Positions 37,954 through 46,729 of a stretch of 64,000 bases of DNA are shown piece after piece. Source of the DNA: Betaproteobacteria bacterium (GTDB taxonomy: Bacteria > Pseudomonadota > Gammaproteobacteria > Burkholderiales > CAIKXV01); contig CANGYF010000009.1 of NCBI GenBank assembly GCA_947458265.1, forward strand, positions 1 to 64,000, written 5' to 3'. The notes beneath the pieces are model-generated. The model saw only the letters and a program-made list of their open reading frames with translations. It had not been told where the DNA came from and did not search any database. Within the stretch, counting starts at the first letter, position 1; each line of letters begins with the position of its first letter. The position numbers were made by a program, and so were the translations under genes.

Positions 37954-38295
37954 GCGGTTGTTCCGGATGCGGCTGTCCTCGGGACGGCCATCGAGTAGAG
38001 GAGCGTAGTACACGCCTGCGAGTGTAGCAGCCGTGACGTACGGTCCTCCCGGCAACAGCAGGCTACAGTCTGCCTTCTCTTGCAGTCGACGGCAGGCAGG
38101 ATCAAAATCCGCATCGGTCTCGCGACCGATGCGTACGGCGGCAGCAGCCGCCGTTGTCTTTTGCGAATCCGTCCAGCAAGGTCCGCCCGAACTTCATGAG
38201 CGGGCCTCACGCCGTGAACGGCGCCACGCTCACTTGTGCGGCTCCGTCTTCCTTTTCGTAACTGCCTCATTTGCCCATAGCCCCCGGAGGGCCCG
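37954..38295. other. rpsT-argD spacer with three hairpins
   Basis: A 342-bp stretch without a supported gene. It holds an 8-bp hairpin close to rpsT (37971-37978 with 37982-37989), a perfect 10-bp hairpin (38110-38119 with 38124-38133) and, directly after, the intrinsic-terminator-like hairpin at 38135-38162. A good ribosome site (GGAGG, 38285-38289) precedes argD. A 92-residue frame at 38033-38311 looks like a chance frame. Confidence 0.5.
38135..38162 (+). terminator. Intrinsic terminator or attenuator hairpin upstream of argD
   Basis: An 8-bp stem ACGGCGGC/GCCGCCGT (38135-38142 with 38147-38154), loop AGCA, followed by TGTCTTTT. It lies 180 bp after rpsT and 134 bp before argD, just behind another perfect hairpin. 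The simplest reading is the rpsT terminator. Confidence 0.6.
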
Positions 38296-39471
38296 ATGTC
38301 TGCTCACCTGATGAATACCTACAAGCGACTGCCGGTCGCATTCGTGCGCGGCGAAGGCGCATGGCTGTGGGACGAATCGGGCAAGCGATACCTCGATGCG
38401 CTGGCGGGCATCGCGGTCAACGGTCTGGGCCATGCACACCCGAGGCTGGTCGCGGCCATCGCCGACCAGGCCGCGAAGGTGATCCATACCTCGAACATCT
38501 ACCGGATCATCGAGCAGGAACAGCTGGGCGAAAAGCTGGCGCAGCTCTCCGGCATGGACAACGCGTTCTTCAACTGTTCGGGCGCCGAGGCGAACGAGTC
38601 GGCAATCAAACTGGCGCGGCTGTACGGCCACCAGCGTGGCGTCGAACTGCCGACCATCGTCGTGATGGACCGTTCCTGGCATGGCCGCACCATCGCCACC
38701 CTCTCGGCCACTGGCAACCGCAAGGCGCAGGCCGGCTTCGAACCCCTGCTCGGCGGCTTCGCGCGCGTGCCGTTCAACGACCTCGAGGCAGTGAACCGGG
38801 TCGCCGAGAACAATGCGAACATCGTCGCGGTGCTGGTCGAGCCGGTGCAGGGCGAAGGCGGCATCCAGATCCCCGAGAAGACCTACCTCGCCCACCTGCG
38901 CGAGTTGTGCGACCGCAAGCAGTGGCTGTTCATGCTCGATGAAGTGCAGAGCGGAATGGGCCGCACGGGCAAGTGGTTCGCCTACCAGCACACCGACCTG
39001 ATGCCCGACGTGCTGACGCTGGCCAAGGGCCTCGCCAATGGCATGCCGATCGGCGCCTGCGTCGCGCGCGGCGTGGCGGCAAACGTGTTCGGCCCGGGCC
39101 ACCACGGCACCACCTTCGGCGGCGGCGCGCTCATCTGCCGCACGGCCCTGACCACCCTGCAGATCATCGAGGACGAAGGCCTGCTCGACCGGGCACGCGT
39201 GCTCGGCGATCGCATGCTGGCCGGCTTCCGGCAGGAACTCGCGGGCGTCTCTGGCATCACCGAGATCCGCGGCGCCGGCCTGATGCTGGGCATCGAGCTC
39301 GACCGCCCGTGCAACGAGCTGGTCGCCCAGGCGCTTGAAGCCGGCCTGCTGATCAACGTCACCTACGACAACATCGTGCGCATGCTGCCGCCGCTGATCA
39401 TCTCCGACGCGCAGGCAGACCAGATCGTGTCGACGCTCTCGCCGCTGATCCGCAAGTTCCTCTCGCGGTAG
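38296..39471 (+). CDS. argD: Acetylornithine aminotransferase ArgD
   Basis: 391 residues, class III aminotransferase of arginine synthesis (N-acetylglutamate semialdehyde to N-acetylornithine). Blocks: GIAVNGLGHAHPRLV, NCSGAEANESAIKLAR, DRSWHGRTIATLSATGN, EPVQGEGGIQIP, MLDEVQSGMGRTGKWFAYQH, and the PLP lysine in LAKGLANGMPIGAC. It is followed within 30 bp by argF, so the two are likely co-transcribed. Confidence 0.95.
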   Translation: MSAHLMNTYKRLPVAFVRGEGAWLWDESGKRYLDALAGIAVNGLGHAHPRLVAAIADQAAKVIHTSNIYRIIEQEQLGEKLAQLSGMDNAFFNCSGAEANESAIKLARLYGHQRGVELPTIVVMDRSWHGRTIATLSATGNRKAQAGFEPLLGGFARVPFNDLEAVNRVAENNANIVAVLVEPVQGEGGIQIPEKTYLAHLRELCDRKQWLFMLDEVQSGMGRTGKWFAYQHTDLMPDVLTLAKGLANGMPIGACVARGVAANVFGPGHHGTTFGGGALICRTALTTLQIIEDEGLLDRARVLGDRMLAGFRQELAGVSGITEIRGAGLMLGIELDRPCNELVAQALEAGLLINVTYDNIVRMLPPLIISDAQADQIVSTLSPLIRKFLSR

Positions 39472-39498
39472 ACGGTGCAGGCCAGCCCGGGCAAGGAC

Positions 39499-40422
39499 AT
39501 GACGCCGCTTCGGCACTACCTCACCTTCCTCGACTTCAGCCGGGAAGAGTACGAGCACTTGTTCGCGCGCGCCGCCTGGATCAAGGGCGAGTTCAAGTCC
39601 TACCGCCGCTACTGGCCGCTCGAAGACCGTACGCTGGCGATGATCTTCGAGAAGGCCAGCACGCGGACCCGCCTGTCGTTCGAGGCCGGCATGCACCAGC
39701 TCGGCGGCGCGGCGATCTACCTGAACACCCGCGACACCCAGCTCGGGCGCGGCGAACCGGTAGAGGACATGGGGCAGGTGGTCTCGCGCATGGTCGACAT
39801 CGTGATGATCCGCACCTTCGGGCAGGACATCGTCGAGCGATTCGCCAAGGTCTCGCGCGTGCCGGTCATCAACGGCCTGACCAACGAGTACCACCCCTGC
39901 CAGATCCTCGGCGACATCTTCACCTTCATCGAGCATCGCGGCCCGATCCAGGGCAAGACGGTCGCCTGGATCGGCGACTCGAACAACGTGTGCAACACCT
40001 GGCTACAGGCGGCCACCGTACTCGACTTCAACGTGCACGTGTCCACCCCGCCCGGCTACGAAGTCGAGCCCGAACGCGCCGGCATCTACGACACCACCCA
40101 CTTCGAGCAGTTCGCCGACCCGATGGACGCCGCCCGCGGCGCCGACCTGATCACCACCGACGTGTGGACCAGCATGGGCTTCGAGGCCGAAAACGCCCAG
40201 CGCATGAAGGCATTCGAAGACTGGTGCGTCGACGCCGAGATGATGCGCGCGGCGAAGCCCGAGGCCCTGTTCATGCACTGCCTGCCCGCCCACCGCGGCG
40301 AGGAAGTCACCGCCGAGGTGATCGACGGCCCGCAGAGCGTCGTCTGGGACGAAGCCGAGAACCGCATGCACGTGCAGAAGGCCCTGCTCGAGTTCCTCCT
40401 GCTGGGCCGCGTCACGCCGTGA
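39499..40422 (+). CDS. argF: Ornithine carbamoyltransferase ArgF
   Basis: 307 residues from ATG 39499; a GTG at 39475 would add 8 residues, and neither has a strong ribosome site. It makes citrulline from ornithine and carbamoyl phosphate. Carbamoyl-phosphate motif STRTRLSFE, then GRGEPVEDMGQVVSRMVD, the EYHPCQILGD block and the ornithine-site FMHCLPAHRGEEV. It directly follows argD. Downstream, repeats and a TctC gene separate it from argG. Confidence 0.95.
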   Translation: MTPLRHYLTFLDFSREEYEHLFARAAWIKGEFKSYRRYWPLEDRTLAMIFEKASTRTRLSFEAGMHQLGGAAIYLNTRDTQLGRGEPVEDMGQVVSRMVDIVMIRTFGQDIVERFAKVSRVPVINGLTNEYHPCQILGDIFTFIEHRGPIQGKTVAWIGDSNNVCNTWLQAATVLDFNVHVSTPPGYEVEPERAGIYDTTHFEQFADPMDAARGADLITTDVWTSMGFEAENAQRMKAFEDWCVDAEMMRAAKPEALFMHCLPAHRGEEVTAEVIDGPQSVVWDEAENRMHVQKALLEFLLLGRVTP

Positions 40423-40461
40423 ACACCCCGGAATCGGGGCTCCCCCCCTTTCCTGCAAAAC

Positions 40462-40541
40462 CCGGGTCAGACACGCATTTCGCGCGGCTCCCCGCCCCGA
40501 AATCCGGGTCGAAATCCGGGTCAGACACGCATTTCGCGCGG
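40462..40541. repeat. Pair of 26-bp direct repeats of the GGGTCAGA type
   Basis: Two identical 26-bp copies (40462-40487 and 40516-40541), each starting CCGGGTCAGACACG and separated by related CCGAAATCCGGGTC sequence. The same core (CCGGGTCAGA with flanking GAAATCCGG) recurs at 51858-51945. Such GGGTCAGA repeats are seen scattered through many proteobacterial genomes. Confidence 0.8.
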
Positions 40542-40577
40542 GCTCCCGGACCGCTGCGGCGCGGGGCAGCGGACGCG

Positions 40578-41537
40578 GTGCCTGCACTGGCTGCGCTGCT
40601 CGTATCGGGGCTGCCGACCGTCGCTGCCGGCGCCCAGGACTGGCCGTCGCGCCCGTTGCGCTTCCTGGTCGCGGCCGGTCCGGGCAGTTCGCTCGACGTG
40701 ATCGCCCGCGTCATCGGCGAGCGGCTGCGCGACGGCATCGCCCAGCAGGTGGTCGTCGATAACCGGCCAGCGGGCGGTGGCACCGTCGCGACGGCGGCCG
40801 GCGCGCAGTCGGCCCCGGACGGCCACACCCTGCTCATCAGCTTCAATGGCCCCCTGGCGCTCGCGCCGTTTCTCTACGCAAAGCTGCCCTATGACCCGGG
40901 GCGCGACCTCGCACCCGTGGTCGTCACCAGCACTTCGCCGAACCTGCTGGCCATCCATGCCGACCTGCCCGCGCGCACCGTGGCCGACTGGGTGGCGCAG
41001 GCCAGGTCGAGCGCCGGTCGCCTGACCTATGCCTCGGTCGGCAACGCCAGTTCGTCGCACCTCACGATGGAGCTGTTCCGCTCGGTGGCCGGCTTCGACG
41101 CGGTGCATAGCCCGTACAACGGCGCCCCACCGGCCGTGGCCGCAGTCGCGCGCAACGAAGCGCAGGCGGTGTTCTCCGCACCCACGGCGCTGGCACCGCA
41201 CCTGCAATCCGGCCGGATCCGCGCACTCGCAGTGACAAGCGCGTCACGCTACCCGCTCTTTCCCGATCTGCCGACACTTTCCGAATCGGGCTATCCCGGC
41301 TTCGAGGCGATGCTCTGGAACGGCATACTGGTAGCCTCCGGCACGCCAGCGGCGCTGATCGGTCGACTCAATGGCGCGATCAATGCGATCCTCGCGCATC
41401 CGGACGCGCGCAGCCGCATCACCGCTGCAGGGCTCGACCCCGCCGGGGGACGTCCGGAAGCATTCGCCGCCCTGATCCGTTCCGAGGCGACGCGCTGGGA
41501 ACCGGTCATCCGCAAGCTGGCGATCCGGCTCGACTGA
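40578..41537 (+). CDS. TctC/Bug-type substrate-binding protein with unusual N-terminus
   Basis: Mature domain typical of the tripartite tricarboxylate transporter (Bug) receptors: [74 protein letters not shown]. It should bind a carboxylate in the periplasm. The start is unclear: a GTG at 40578 gives only about 20 residues before the mature domain and no basic N-region, whereas a GTG at 40419 (overlapping the argF stop) would translate straight through the 26-bp repeats. The gene sits between argF and argG without TctA/TctB. The repeats may have removed the original signal-peptide start. Confidence 0.72.
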   Translation: MPALAALLVSGLPTVAAGAQDWPSRPLRFLVAAGPGSSLDVIARVIGERLRDGIAQQVVVDNRPAGGGTVATAAGAQSAPDGHTLLISFNGPLALAPFLYAKLPYDPGRDLAPVVVTSTSPNLLAIHADLPARTVADWVAQARSSAGRLTYASVGNASSSHLTMELFRSVAGFDAVHSPYNGAPPAVAAVARNEAQAVFSAPTALAPHLQSGRIRALAVTSASRYPLFPDLPTLSESGYPGFEAMLWNGILVASGTPAALIGRLNGAINAILAHPDARSRITAAGLDPAGGRPEAFAALIRSEATRWEPVIRKLAIRLD

Positions 41538-41626
41538 GCATCCGTCCGACGACGGCGGCCTCCGCCACGAGTCTCCACCAACCCTCCTTTCCCAACCATC
41601 AACCCACCCGTCCGACATCCGAATCC

Positions 41627-42874
41627 ATGGCCAAGAAGAACAGCAGCGCCCCCAAGAAAGTCGTCCTCGCCTACTCCGGCGGCCTCGACACCTCGGTGAT
41701 CCTGAAGTGGCTGCAGGACGTGTACGAGTGCGAGGTGATCACCTTCACCGCCGACATCGGCCAGGGCGAAGAGGTGGAACCTGCGCGCAAGAAGGCGCAG
41801 ATGTTCGGCGTGAAGCAGATCTTCATCGAGAACCTGCAGGAAGAGTTCGTGCGCGACTTCGTGTTCCCGATGTTCCGCGCGAATACCGTGTACGAAGGCG
41901 AGTACCTGCTCGGCACCTCGATCGCGCGCCCGCTGATCGCCAAGCGGCTGGTCGAGATCGCGAAGAAGACCGGTGCGGACGCCATCTCGCATGGTGCCAC
42001 CGGCAAAGGCAACGACCAGGTGCGCTTCGAGCTGGGCGCCTATGCGCTCATGCCCGACGTGAAGGTGATCGCCCCCTGGCGTGAATGGGACCTGCTCTCG
42101 CGCGAGAAACTGCTCGCCTATGCCGACCAGCACAAGATCCCGGTCGACTACAAGAAGCGCAAGGGCGGCGGCGCGCCCTACTCGATGGACGCCAACCTGC
42201 TGCACATCTCGTACGAGGGCGGCATCCTCGAGGACCCGAGCTTCGAGCCGGAAGCGTCGATGTGGCGGCTCACCGTGTCGCCCGAGAAGGCACCCAACAA
42301 GCCGGAATACATCGAGCTGGGCTACCAGCGCGGCGACATCGTGTCGGTGAACGGGGTGAAGATGTCCCCGGCCAAGGTGCTGATCGAACTCAACCGCCTG
42401 GGCGGCAAGCATGGCATCGGCCGCCTCGACCTGGTCGAGAACCGCTATGTTGGCATGAAGTCGCGCGGCTGCTACGAGACGCCTGGCGGCACCATCATGC
42501 TCAAGGCACACCGGGCGATGGAATCCATCACCATGGACCGCGAAGTGCTCGCGCTCAAGGACGACCTGATGCCGCGTTACGCGCGGATGATCTACAACGG
42601 CTACTGGTTCAGCCCCGAGCGCAAGCTGCTGCAGACCCTGATCGACACCTCGCAGGAGACGGTCAACGGCACGGTCAAGCTCAAGCTGTACAAGGGCACC
42701 GTGATCTGCGTCGGCCGCGAGTCCAAGACCGACACCCTGTTCGACATGAAGATCTCCACTTTCGAGGACGACCAGGGCGCCTACAACCAGGCCGACGCCG
42801 GCGGCTTCATCCGCCTGAACGCACTGCGGATGCGCATCGCCGCAGCGCGCGGCGCACGCAAGCGCAGCAAGTAG
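41627..42874 (+). CDS. argG: Argininosuccinate synthase ArgG
   Basis: 415 residues. N-terminal ATP-pyrophosphatase motif [18 protein letters not shown], then [39 protein letters not shown], and the citrulline/aspartate region [15 protein letters not shown]. It joins citrulline (from ArgF) with aspartate. The C-terminus is basic. An inverted repeat follows the gene. Confidence 0.97.
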   Translation: MAKKNSSAPKKVVLAYSGGLDTSVILKWLQDVYECEVITFTADIGQGEEVEPARKKAQMFGVKQIFIENLQEEFVRDFVFPMFRANTVYEGEYLLGTSIARPLIAKRLVEIAKKTGADAISHGATGKGNDQVRFELGAYALMPDVKVIAPWREWDLLSREKLLAYADQHKIPVDYKKRKGGGAPYSMDANLLHISYEGGILEDPSFEPEASMWRLTVSPEKAPNKPEYIELGYQRGDIVSVNGVKMSPAKVLIELNRLGGKHGIGRLDLVENRYVGMKSRGCYETPGGTIMLKAHRAMESITMDREVLALKDDLMPRYARMIYNGYWFSPERKLLQTLIDTSQETVNGTVKLKLYKGTVICVGRESKTDTLFDMKISTFEDDQGAYNQADAGGFIRLNALRMRIAAARGARKRSK

Positions 42875-42895
42875 CAAACCGCAGTAACCGCGCGC

Positions 42896-42926
42896 AAGGG
42901 CCGCCCCCGCATCGGCGGCGGCCCTT
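42896..42926 (+). terminator. Hairpin downstream of argG
   Basis: A 10-bp stem AAGGGCCGCC/GGCGGCCCTT (42896-42905 with 42917-42926), 11-nt loop, 22 bp after the argG stop. No T-run, so it may act with Rho or as an RNA 3'-end stabiliser. Confidence 0.55.
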
Positions 42927-42959
42927 CCCGCAACGCGCAGGGCGCGCTATCGTTCATCC

Positions 42960-43484
42960 ATGCCCCCGCGCCGTCCGCCGATCATCATCGACATCGAAGC
43001 CTCCGGGTTCGGCCCGGACAGCTATCCGATCGAGGTCGGCCTGGTACTGGACGACGGACGCAAGTACTGCTCCCTCGTCGTGCCCCGGGACGACTGGACC
43101 CACTGGGACCCGAATGCCGAGACCCTGCACGGCATCGCCCGCGCCACCCTGCTCGCCCACGGCAGGCCGGTGTTCGAGGTCGCCGGCAAGCTGAACGAAC
43201 TGCTGAGTGGCCGCACCGCGTACAGCGACGGCTGGGTGGTCGACCGCCCCTGGCTCGACCGGCTCTACGCGGCCGCCGCGATGCGCTGCGAGTTCACCTT
43301 CAGCCCGCTGGAGATGATCCTGTCGGAAGGGCAGATGGAGGCGTGGTCGGACACCAAGCGGGTGCTGCTGTCGGAGAGCCAGGAACGAAGGCACCGCGCA
43401 AGCTATGACGCGTTGGTGGTGCAGGAGACGTTTGAGAGGACGCGGGGGGCGGGTAAGGTAGCGGGCGGCTTGCGTCACTGTTAG
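42960..43484 (+). CDS. DEDD-family 3'-5' exonuclease-like protein
   Basis: 174 residues. The exonuclease fold signature starts with IIIDIEASGFGPDSYPIEVG (DxE, ExoI), has an acidic residue in YSDGWVVDRPWLD (ExoII) and ends HRASYDALV (HxxxxD, ExoIII), as in DnaQ/RNase T-like enzymes. The target (DNA or RNA) cannot be told. The tail after residue 160 enters AT-richer DNA and may be altered. Confidence 0.75.
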   Translation: MPPRRPPIIIDIEASGFGPDSYPIEVGLVLDDGRKYCSLVVPRDDWTHWDPNAETLHGIARATLLAHGRPVFEVAGKLNELLSGRTAYSDGWVVDRPWLDRLYAAAAMRCEFTFSPLEMILSEGQMEAWSDTKRVLLSESQERRHRASYDALVVQETFERTRGAGKVAGGLRHC

Positions 43485-43498
43485 TAGAAGGTAAATCA

Positions 43499-43669
43499 AT
43501 GGCGAAGCTATCGAATGTCCGTCGCCTTAGCGGAAACGATTTAACCGAACTAAAAATCAGTCGAGCGACACTCGATGTCAATGATCCGGTGGATAGCGCC
43601 CTTTCTTTTGGTCATATGTCTCCTCGGCTGCGCTTCGACCATGCAGGCCGATACGAGGGAGAAACTTGA
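43499..43669 (+). CDS. Possible 56-residue ORF in the AT-rich cassette
   Basis: ATG at 43499 preceded by AGAAGG about 7 nt upstream; it reads 56 codons to TGA at 43667-43669 and overlaps the lipoprotein gene in another frame. The product (begins MAKLSNVRRLSGNDLTELKI) is not recognised. It may be a remnant at a recombination joint. Confidence 0.25.
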   Translation: MAKLSNVRRLSGNDLTELKISRATLDVNDPVDSALSFGHMSPRLRFDHAGRYEGET

Positions 43670-44072
43670 CGGTCTCATCCTCTATGGGTGGGTTAACCGC
43701 GTAAGCCCAGAGGTCGTGCATTCAGCACTCAAGAGCGAAACTGGGAAACGACTCTGCAGTCTTGGAACTTACTCATGGTGCGAGCACCCAGACCGCTATA
43801 CATACGTAAGCGTGATGTTTATGAACACCTACTGGGGAGGGCTAAAGGGCGTCGCTGTTTATGCGCCAGTCAAAGAGAACATCAAGACCAATGACATTGT
43901 CGTCGTTAGGTTCGGTTCAAACCGCTTTTCTGAGCTTATTCGAATCGCTTCGAGAGGAGAAAAACCGGGGTGTAGCTGGGTGGGTGGAGGTCTGTCGCGA
44001 ACGACAACTGCGGCGGGCGTGATTTGCGAAGACTACGACTGGCGCACTATTCAAGCGCTGTTCGGCAACTAG
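43575..44072 (+). CDS. Small lipoprotein of unknown function in AT-richer DNA
   Basis: 165 residues. A short lipoprotein signal MIRWIAPFLLVICLLGC with lipobox LLGC places the lipidated Cys near residue 19. The mature part has paired cysteines (LCSLGTYSWC) and a GCSWVGGG block; no family recognised. GC content and codon use are clearly lower than the neighbourhood. Its stop overlaps by 4 bp the stop of the convergent secreted protein, whose 3' end is equally AT-rich, so the two probably arrived together. An immunity-type role is only a hypothesis. Confidence 0.65.
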   Translation: MSMIRWIAPFLLVICLLGCASTMQADTREKLDGLILYGWVNRVSPEVVHSALKSETGKRLCSLGTYSWCEHPDRYTYVSVMFMNTYWGGLKGVAVYAPVKENIKTNDIVVVRFGSNRFSELIRIASRGEKPGCSWVGGGLSRTTTAAGVICEDYDWRTIQALFGN

Positions 44073-45508
44073 CGCCAAGCAATGCCTGCGGTGCATTGAC
44101 TTAGGAGAGCACCTCGCATGCCGCGGCTGACACACTCTGCATAGCGTGATCGCATTTCCAGCGTTGTGTTCTGGATGGAAGTGGAATCAGAACGTGGACG
44201 TCTTCCATCGTAAAACTGTCGCACTCCGGATAGGTTGGCTTCCAGTTCTCCATGAATATGGCGCCTTGATGTAATGGCAGCCAACTCTGCTGAATGAATA
44301 TCAGTGGCCTGCGGCCTTTCCAGAAATCCAGAACCAGTAGCACCCAAGAACTCTTGCTGTGCAGATGTTAAGGGGCCACCGCCGCCCAGCACGGTTGATC
44401 CCACCGTGTAAGCGCCACCTGAGTAGACGCTCGCCCAACCGGGAGAAAGAGAACTCGTCCCTAGTTGTCCAGCAAAGCTACTTGCCCCCGCATATGCGGT
44501 GATTGCCGTCGCCGCCACCCAAACAAACGCCGCCGTCACCAGCGCAAACGCCAGCACCGTGAACCCCGACCGCGAATCGGTCCAGGAGTACAGCAGGTCC
44601 TCCGGGCTCGGCATGTTTCCGCCGTCCCATTGGGACACCGACACGCCGCTCTGGGCGAGCTGTTCGACCGTCGGGCACGAGGTGGAACCGGGCAGCGTGC
44701 AGATCGCAGCCTGTACGCCGTAGGGCTGCTGGTCGACCGGCAATGCGACGAACCAGCGCGGGCGAACCCAGGCCTGGGTCGTGGTGTCCACGCGCTGGCG
44801 CAACAGGTTGCCGGAGCGGGTGACGACCTGCGTCCAGCGGGTGTCGGTCATCGCGATGAAGCCGGCCGGGGCGCTATAGAGGCGCATTGCATGGCCGACA
44901 GCGACCTGGGCTGCGCTCCAGCCGATGTTGTAGAACACCGGATCGGTCTGGTCCGCCGGGCGGAACACCGCGAACGGGTTGCGTCCTGCGCGGATCGGAT
45001 CCGCCGCCTCGGACGCGGACAGGTAGTGCCGCTGTGCGGCCCATCGCTCTCCATGGTGCGGCGTAAAGTCGCCGAGGTAGCTGCGGATGCGGCCATCGGC
45101 CTGCCGCTCCGCCTTCACCACGCGGATGCGCAGCTGTGCGTTCTCCGGGGAGTACGTCGCGAACACCATCGCGGCATGGCCGGGGAAGGCCATGACCAGC
45201 TTCGACACGACGTCGGAGCCGAGCCCGAGCTGGCCGACCTCTTCCCGGCCGGCGGTGATCCAGCGCTCACCCTGAAGCATGCGCAGGTCGTAACCGCCAC
45301 CGCCGCGGCCGGCGATCTCGCCGAGCAGCGACCAGTTGTCCAGCGGATAACGGACCGTCACCGTCGGTGACACGGGCATCGAGGTCCAGCGCGGGTTGAA
45401 CTGCCCACCGGCCGCCCGCGCCTCGCCGATCGGCTGCGCGACCGGCAGTACGCCGACGAGGACGACCAGCAACCGGGCTATCAGGCGATCGATGCGTGTC
45501 ATGCGCAT
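44069..45508 (-). CDS. Secreted/membrane protein with AT-rich, foreign-looking C-terminus
   Basis: 479 residues from ATG 45508 (ATG 45502 also possible). Signal peptide (LIARLLVVLVGVLPVAQPIGEARA), a periplasmic region of about 270 residues rich in Trp and Arg, one strong membrane segment at about 305-330 (FTVLAFALVTAAFVWVAA), then a Gly-rich stretch (GGAYTVGSTVLGGGGPLTSA) and a C-terminal part of about 130 residues encoded by distinctly AT-richer DNA (44069 to about 44480). No known domain was recognised. The constant N-part with a compositionally different tip resembles polymorphic toxins, with the convergent lipoprotein as a possible partner. Upstream on the same strand lie two BamE-like lipoprotein genes. 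Confidence 0.6.
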   Translation of the reverse strand: MRMTRIDRLIARLLVVLVGVLPVAQPIGEARAAGGQFNPRWTSMPVSPTVTVRYPLDNWSLLGEIAGRGGGGYDLRMLQGERWITAGREEVGQLGLGSDVVSKLVMAFPGHAAMVFATYSPENAQLRIRVVKAERQADGRIRSYLGDFTPHHGERWAAQRHYLSASEAADPIRAGRNPFAVFRPADQTDPVFYNIGWSAAQVAVGHAMRLYSAPAGFIAMTDTRWTQVVTRSGNLLRQRVDTTTQAWVRPRWFVALPVDQQPYGVQAAICTLPGSTSCPTVEQLAQSGVSVSQWDGGNMPSPEDLLYSWTDSRSGFTVLAFALVTAAFVWVAATAITAYAGASSFAGQLGTSSLSPGWASVYSGGAYTVGSTVLGGGGPLTSAQQEFLGATGSGFLERPQATDIHSAELAAITSRRHIHGELEANLSGVRQFYDGRRPRSDSTSIQNTTLEMRSRYAECVSRGMRGALLSQCTAGIAWR

Positions 45509-45555
45509 GGGTCCGTACAAATCGCTGCCATGAATCTTGCCACAATGCGGCCAGG

Positions 45556-45996
45556 CTATCGGCGCGTGCCTGCGGCCTGCGCCCCGCCCGTCTCCCCGGC
45601 CGTCTCCCCGCCCGCGCCCTCAGGCGGCTCGTAGACCCGGGTGGCGACCCGGGTGACGCGTCCCGCCTCGAAGTACACCCTCGCCTCGAAGCCGCTGGCA
45701 CTCGCCTGGACCACCAGCGCATTGACCCCGATCGGACCGGTGCCAGCCCCGAACACGGTGGACGCGAATGCGAACTGGCTGTACTGGAGATAGCGACGTC
45801 CCCGCTCGTCCACGCCGAAAGCGACGGGCAACCCGAGGCGCGCCACGACCTCCGCCTCGGCCATGCCGGGGACGACACCGTCTAGGGCCGCACGCGCGAA
45901 CGGCCGGTCAGCCGCCACGTTCATCCGGCCACCACCAACCGCGCAACCGGCCAGCAGCAGGCAGCAGAGCAGCGCGGTCAGATTGCAGCGGCTCAT
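45556..45996 (-). CDS. BamE/SmpA-like lipoprotein, second of a pair
   Basis: 146 residues. Lipoprotein signal MSRCNLTALLCCLLLAGC (lipobox LAGC). The mature part has a BamE/OmlA-like start, LDGVVPGMAEAEVVARLGLP, then RYLQYSQFAF, which suggests the small outer-membrane lipoprotein fold. The tail is Gly/Ala/Glu-rich. The start overlaps the preceding gene by 4 bp (ATGA), so they are coupled. Function unknown; the context suggests a shared envelope job with the secreted protein downstream. Confidence 0.65.
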   Translation of the reverse strand: MSRCNLTALLCCLLLAGCAVGGGRMNVAADRPFARAALDGVVPGMAEAEVVARLGLPVAFGVDERGRRYLQYSQFAFASTVFGAGTGPIGVNALVVQASASGFEARVYFEAGRVTRVATRVYEPPEGAGGETAGETGGAQAAGTRR

Positions 45997-46442
45997 CGGG
46001 CACCACCGGCGGCCAGCGTCCGGTACGCCTCCGGGCTGGCGATCTCCCACGCGACCTGGCGCACACGACCTGCTGCGTCGAACACCAGCCAGATCTCGCC
46101 GCCGGTGGCCGCCTGCGAGGCGACGACCCCGACGATCCCGATGCCGCCACCACCGCTGGTGGTCGACTGCCCGCGGCACCGATAGAGCCAGAAGGCCTGT
46201 CCGTCCGCGTTGCTCCCGGTCGCATAGGGCGTCCCCAGCAGGCCGCGCACCGCGTTGCGGTCGAGCCCGTCGCGCCAGGCCGCGTCGATACCGACGATGC
46301 GTTCGACCGGGAACGCACGCCCCTCGTACACGATCGTCTTCTGCACGGCGCAGCCGCCCGCCAGCGCGACGGCGAGCAGGCCGACCAGTAGCAGGCTGGC
46401 GGATCGCAGCGGCAGGGCCGAGTGCAGGCACTTTCGTTCCAT
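45993..46442 (-). CDS. BamE/SmpA-like lipoprotein, first of a pair
   Basis: 149 residues from ATG 46442, which has GGAGG 7 nt upstream. Signal with lipobox LAGGC (LLVGLLAVALAGGCAVQ). The mature part carries IDAAWRDGLDRNAVRGLLGTPY, the GLxxxxVxxLLGxP pattern of BamE-like lipoproteins, and a Gly-rich loop with a hydrophobic stretch (GGGGIGIVGVVASQ). Probably the first gene of a three-gene minus-strand unit with 45556-45996 and the secreted protein. Confidence 0.65.
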   Translation of the reverse strand: MERKCLHSALPLRSASLLLVGLLAVALAGGCAVQKTIVYEGRAFPVERIVGIDAAWRDGLDRNAVRGLLGTPYATGSNADGQAFWLYRCRGQSTTSGGGGIGIVGVVASQAATGGEIWLVFDAAGRVRQVAWEIASPEAYRTLAAGGAR

Positions 46443-46729
46443 GGCGTTTCCTCCGGGAAGGAGGCCATTGCACGCTACCTGCGCCGCGCGAGCCACACCG
46501 GGAAACCGGCGCTACGAACCGATACCCTGGCATCGGGCAATCTGTAACTGATCGGTACCAGATCGCTACTTTACGCCCGTACAGCCGCTTGCTACATTGT
46601 CACCGGGCAGCATGCAGGCGGGACTCGACGTCCCGGTTGCATCGAACTGCCGTACAGCACCGGCATCCGGCGGGCATCCTGTCCACGGCATCGACCGGGC
46701 GATCCTCAACACAAGAGGGGGGGGAGGAG
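46443..46729. other. Divergent spacer before the dehydrogenase operon
   Basis: About 290 bp between the BamE-like lipoprotein and the gluconate-dehydrogenase-like operon. It must contain both promoters. No hexamer pair stands out; a near-palindrome around GGTACC (near 46554) is the only visible symmetry. A G-rich ribosome site (GGGGAGGAG) abuts the start at 46730. Confidence 0.4.

Noticed and set aside
38033-38311. 92-residue ORF between rpsT and argD
   Set aside because: It crosses the terminator hairpins and the argD start, and has no ribosome site or recognisable features.
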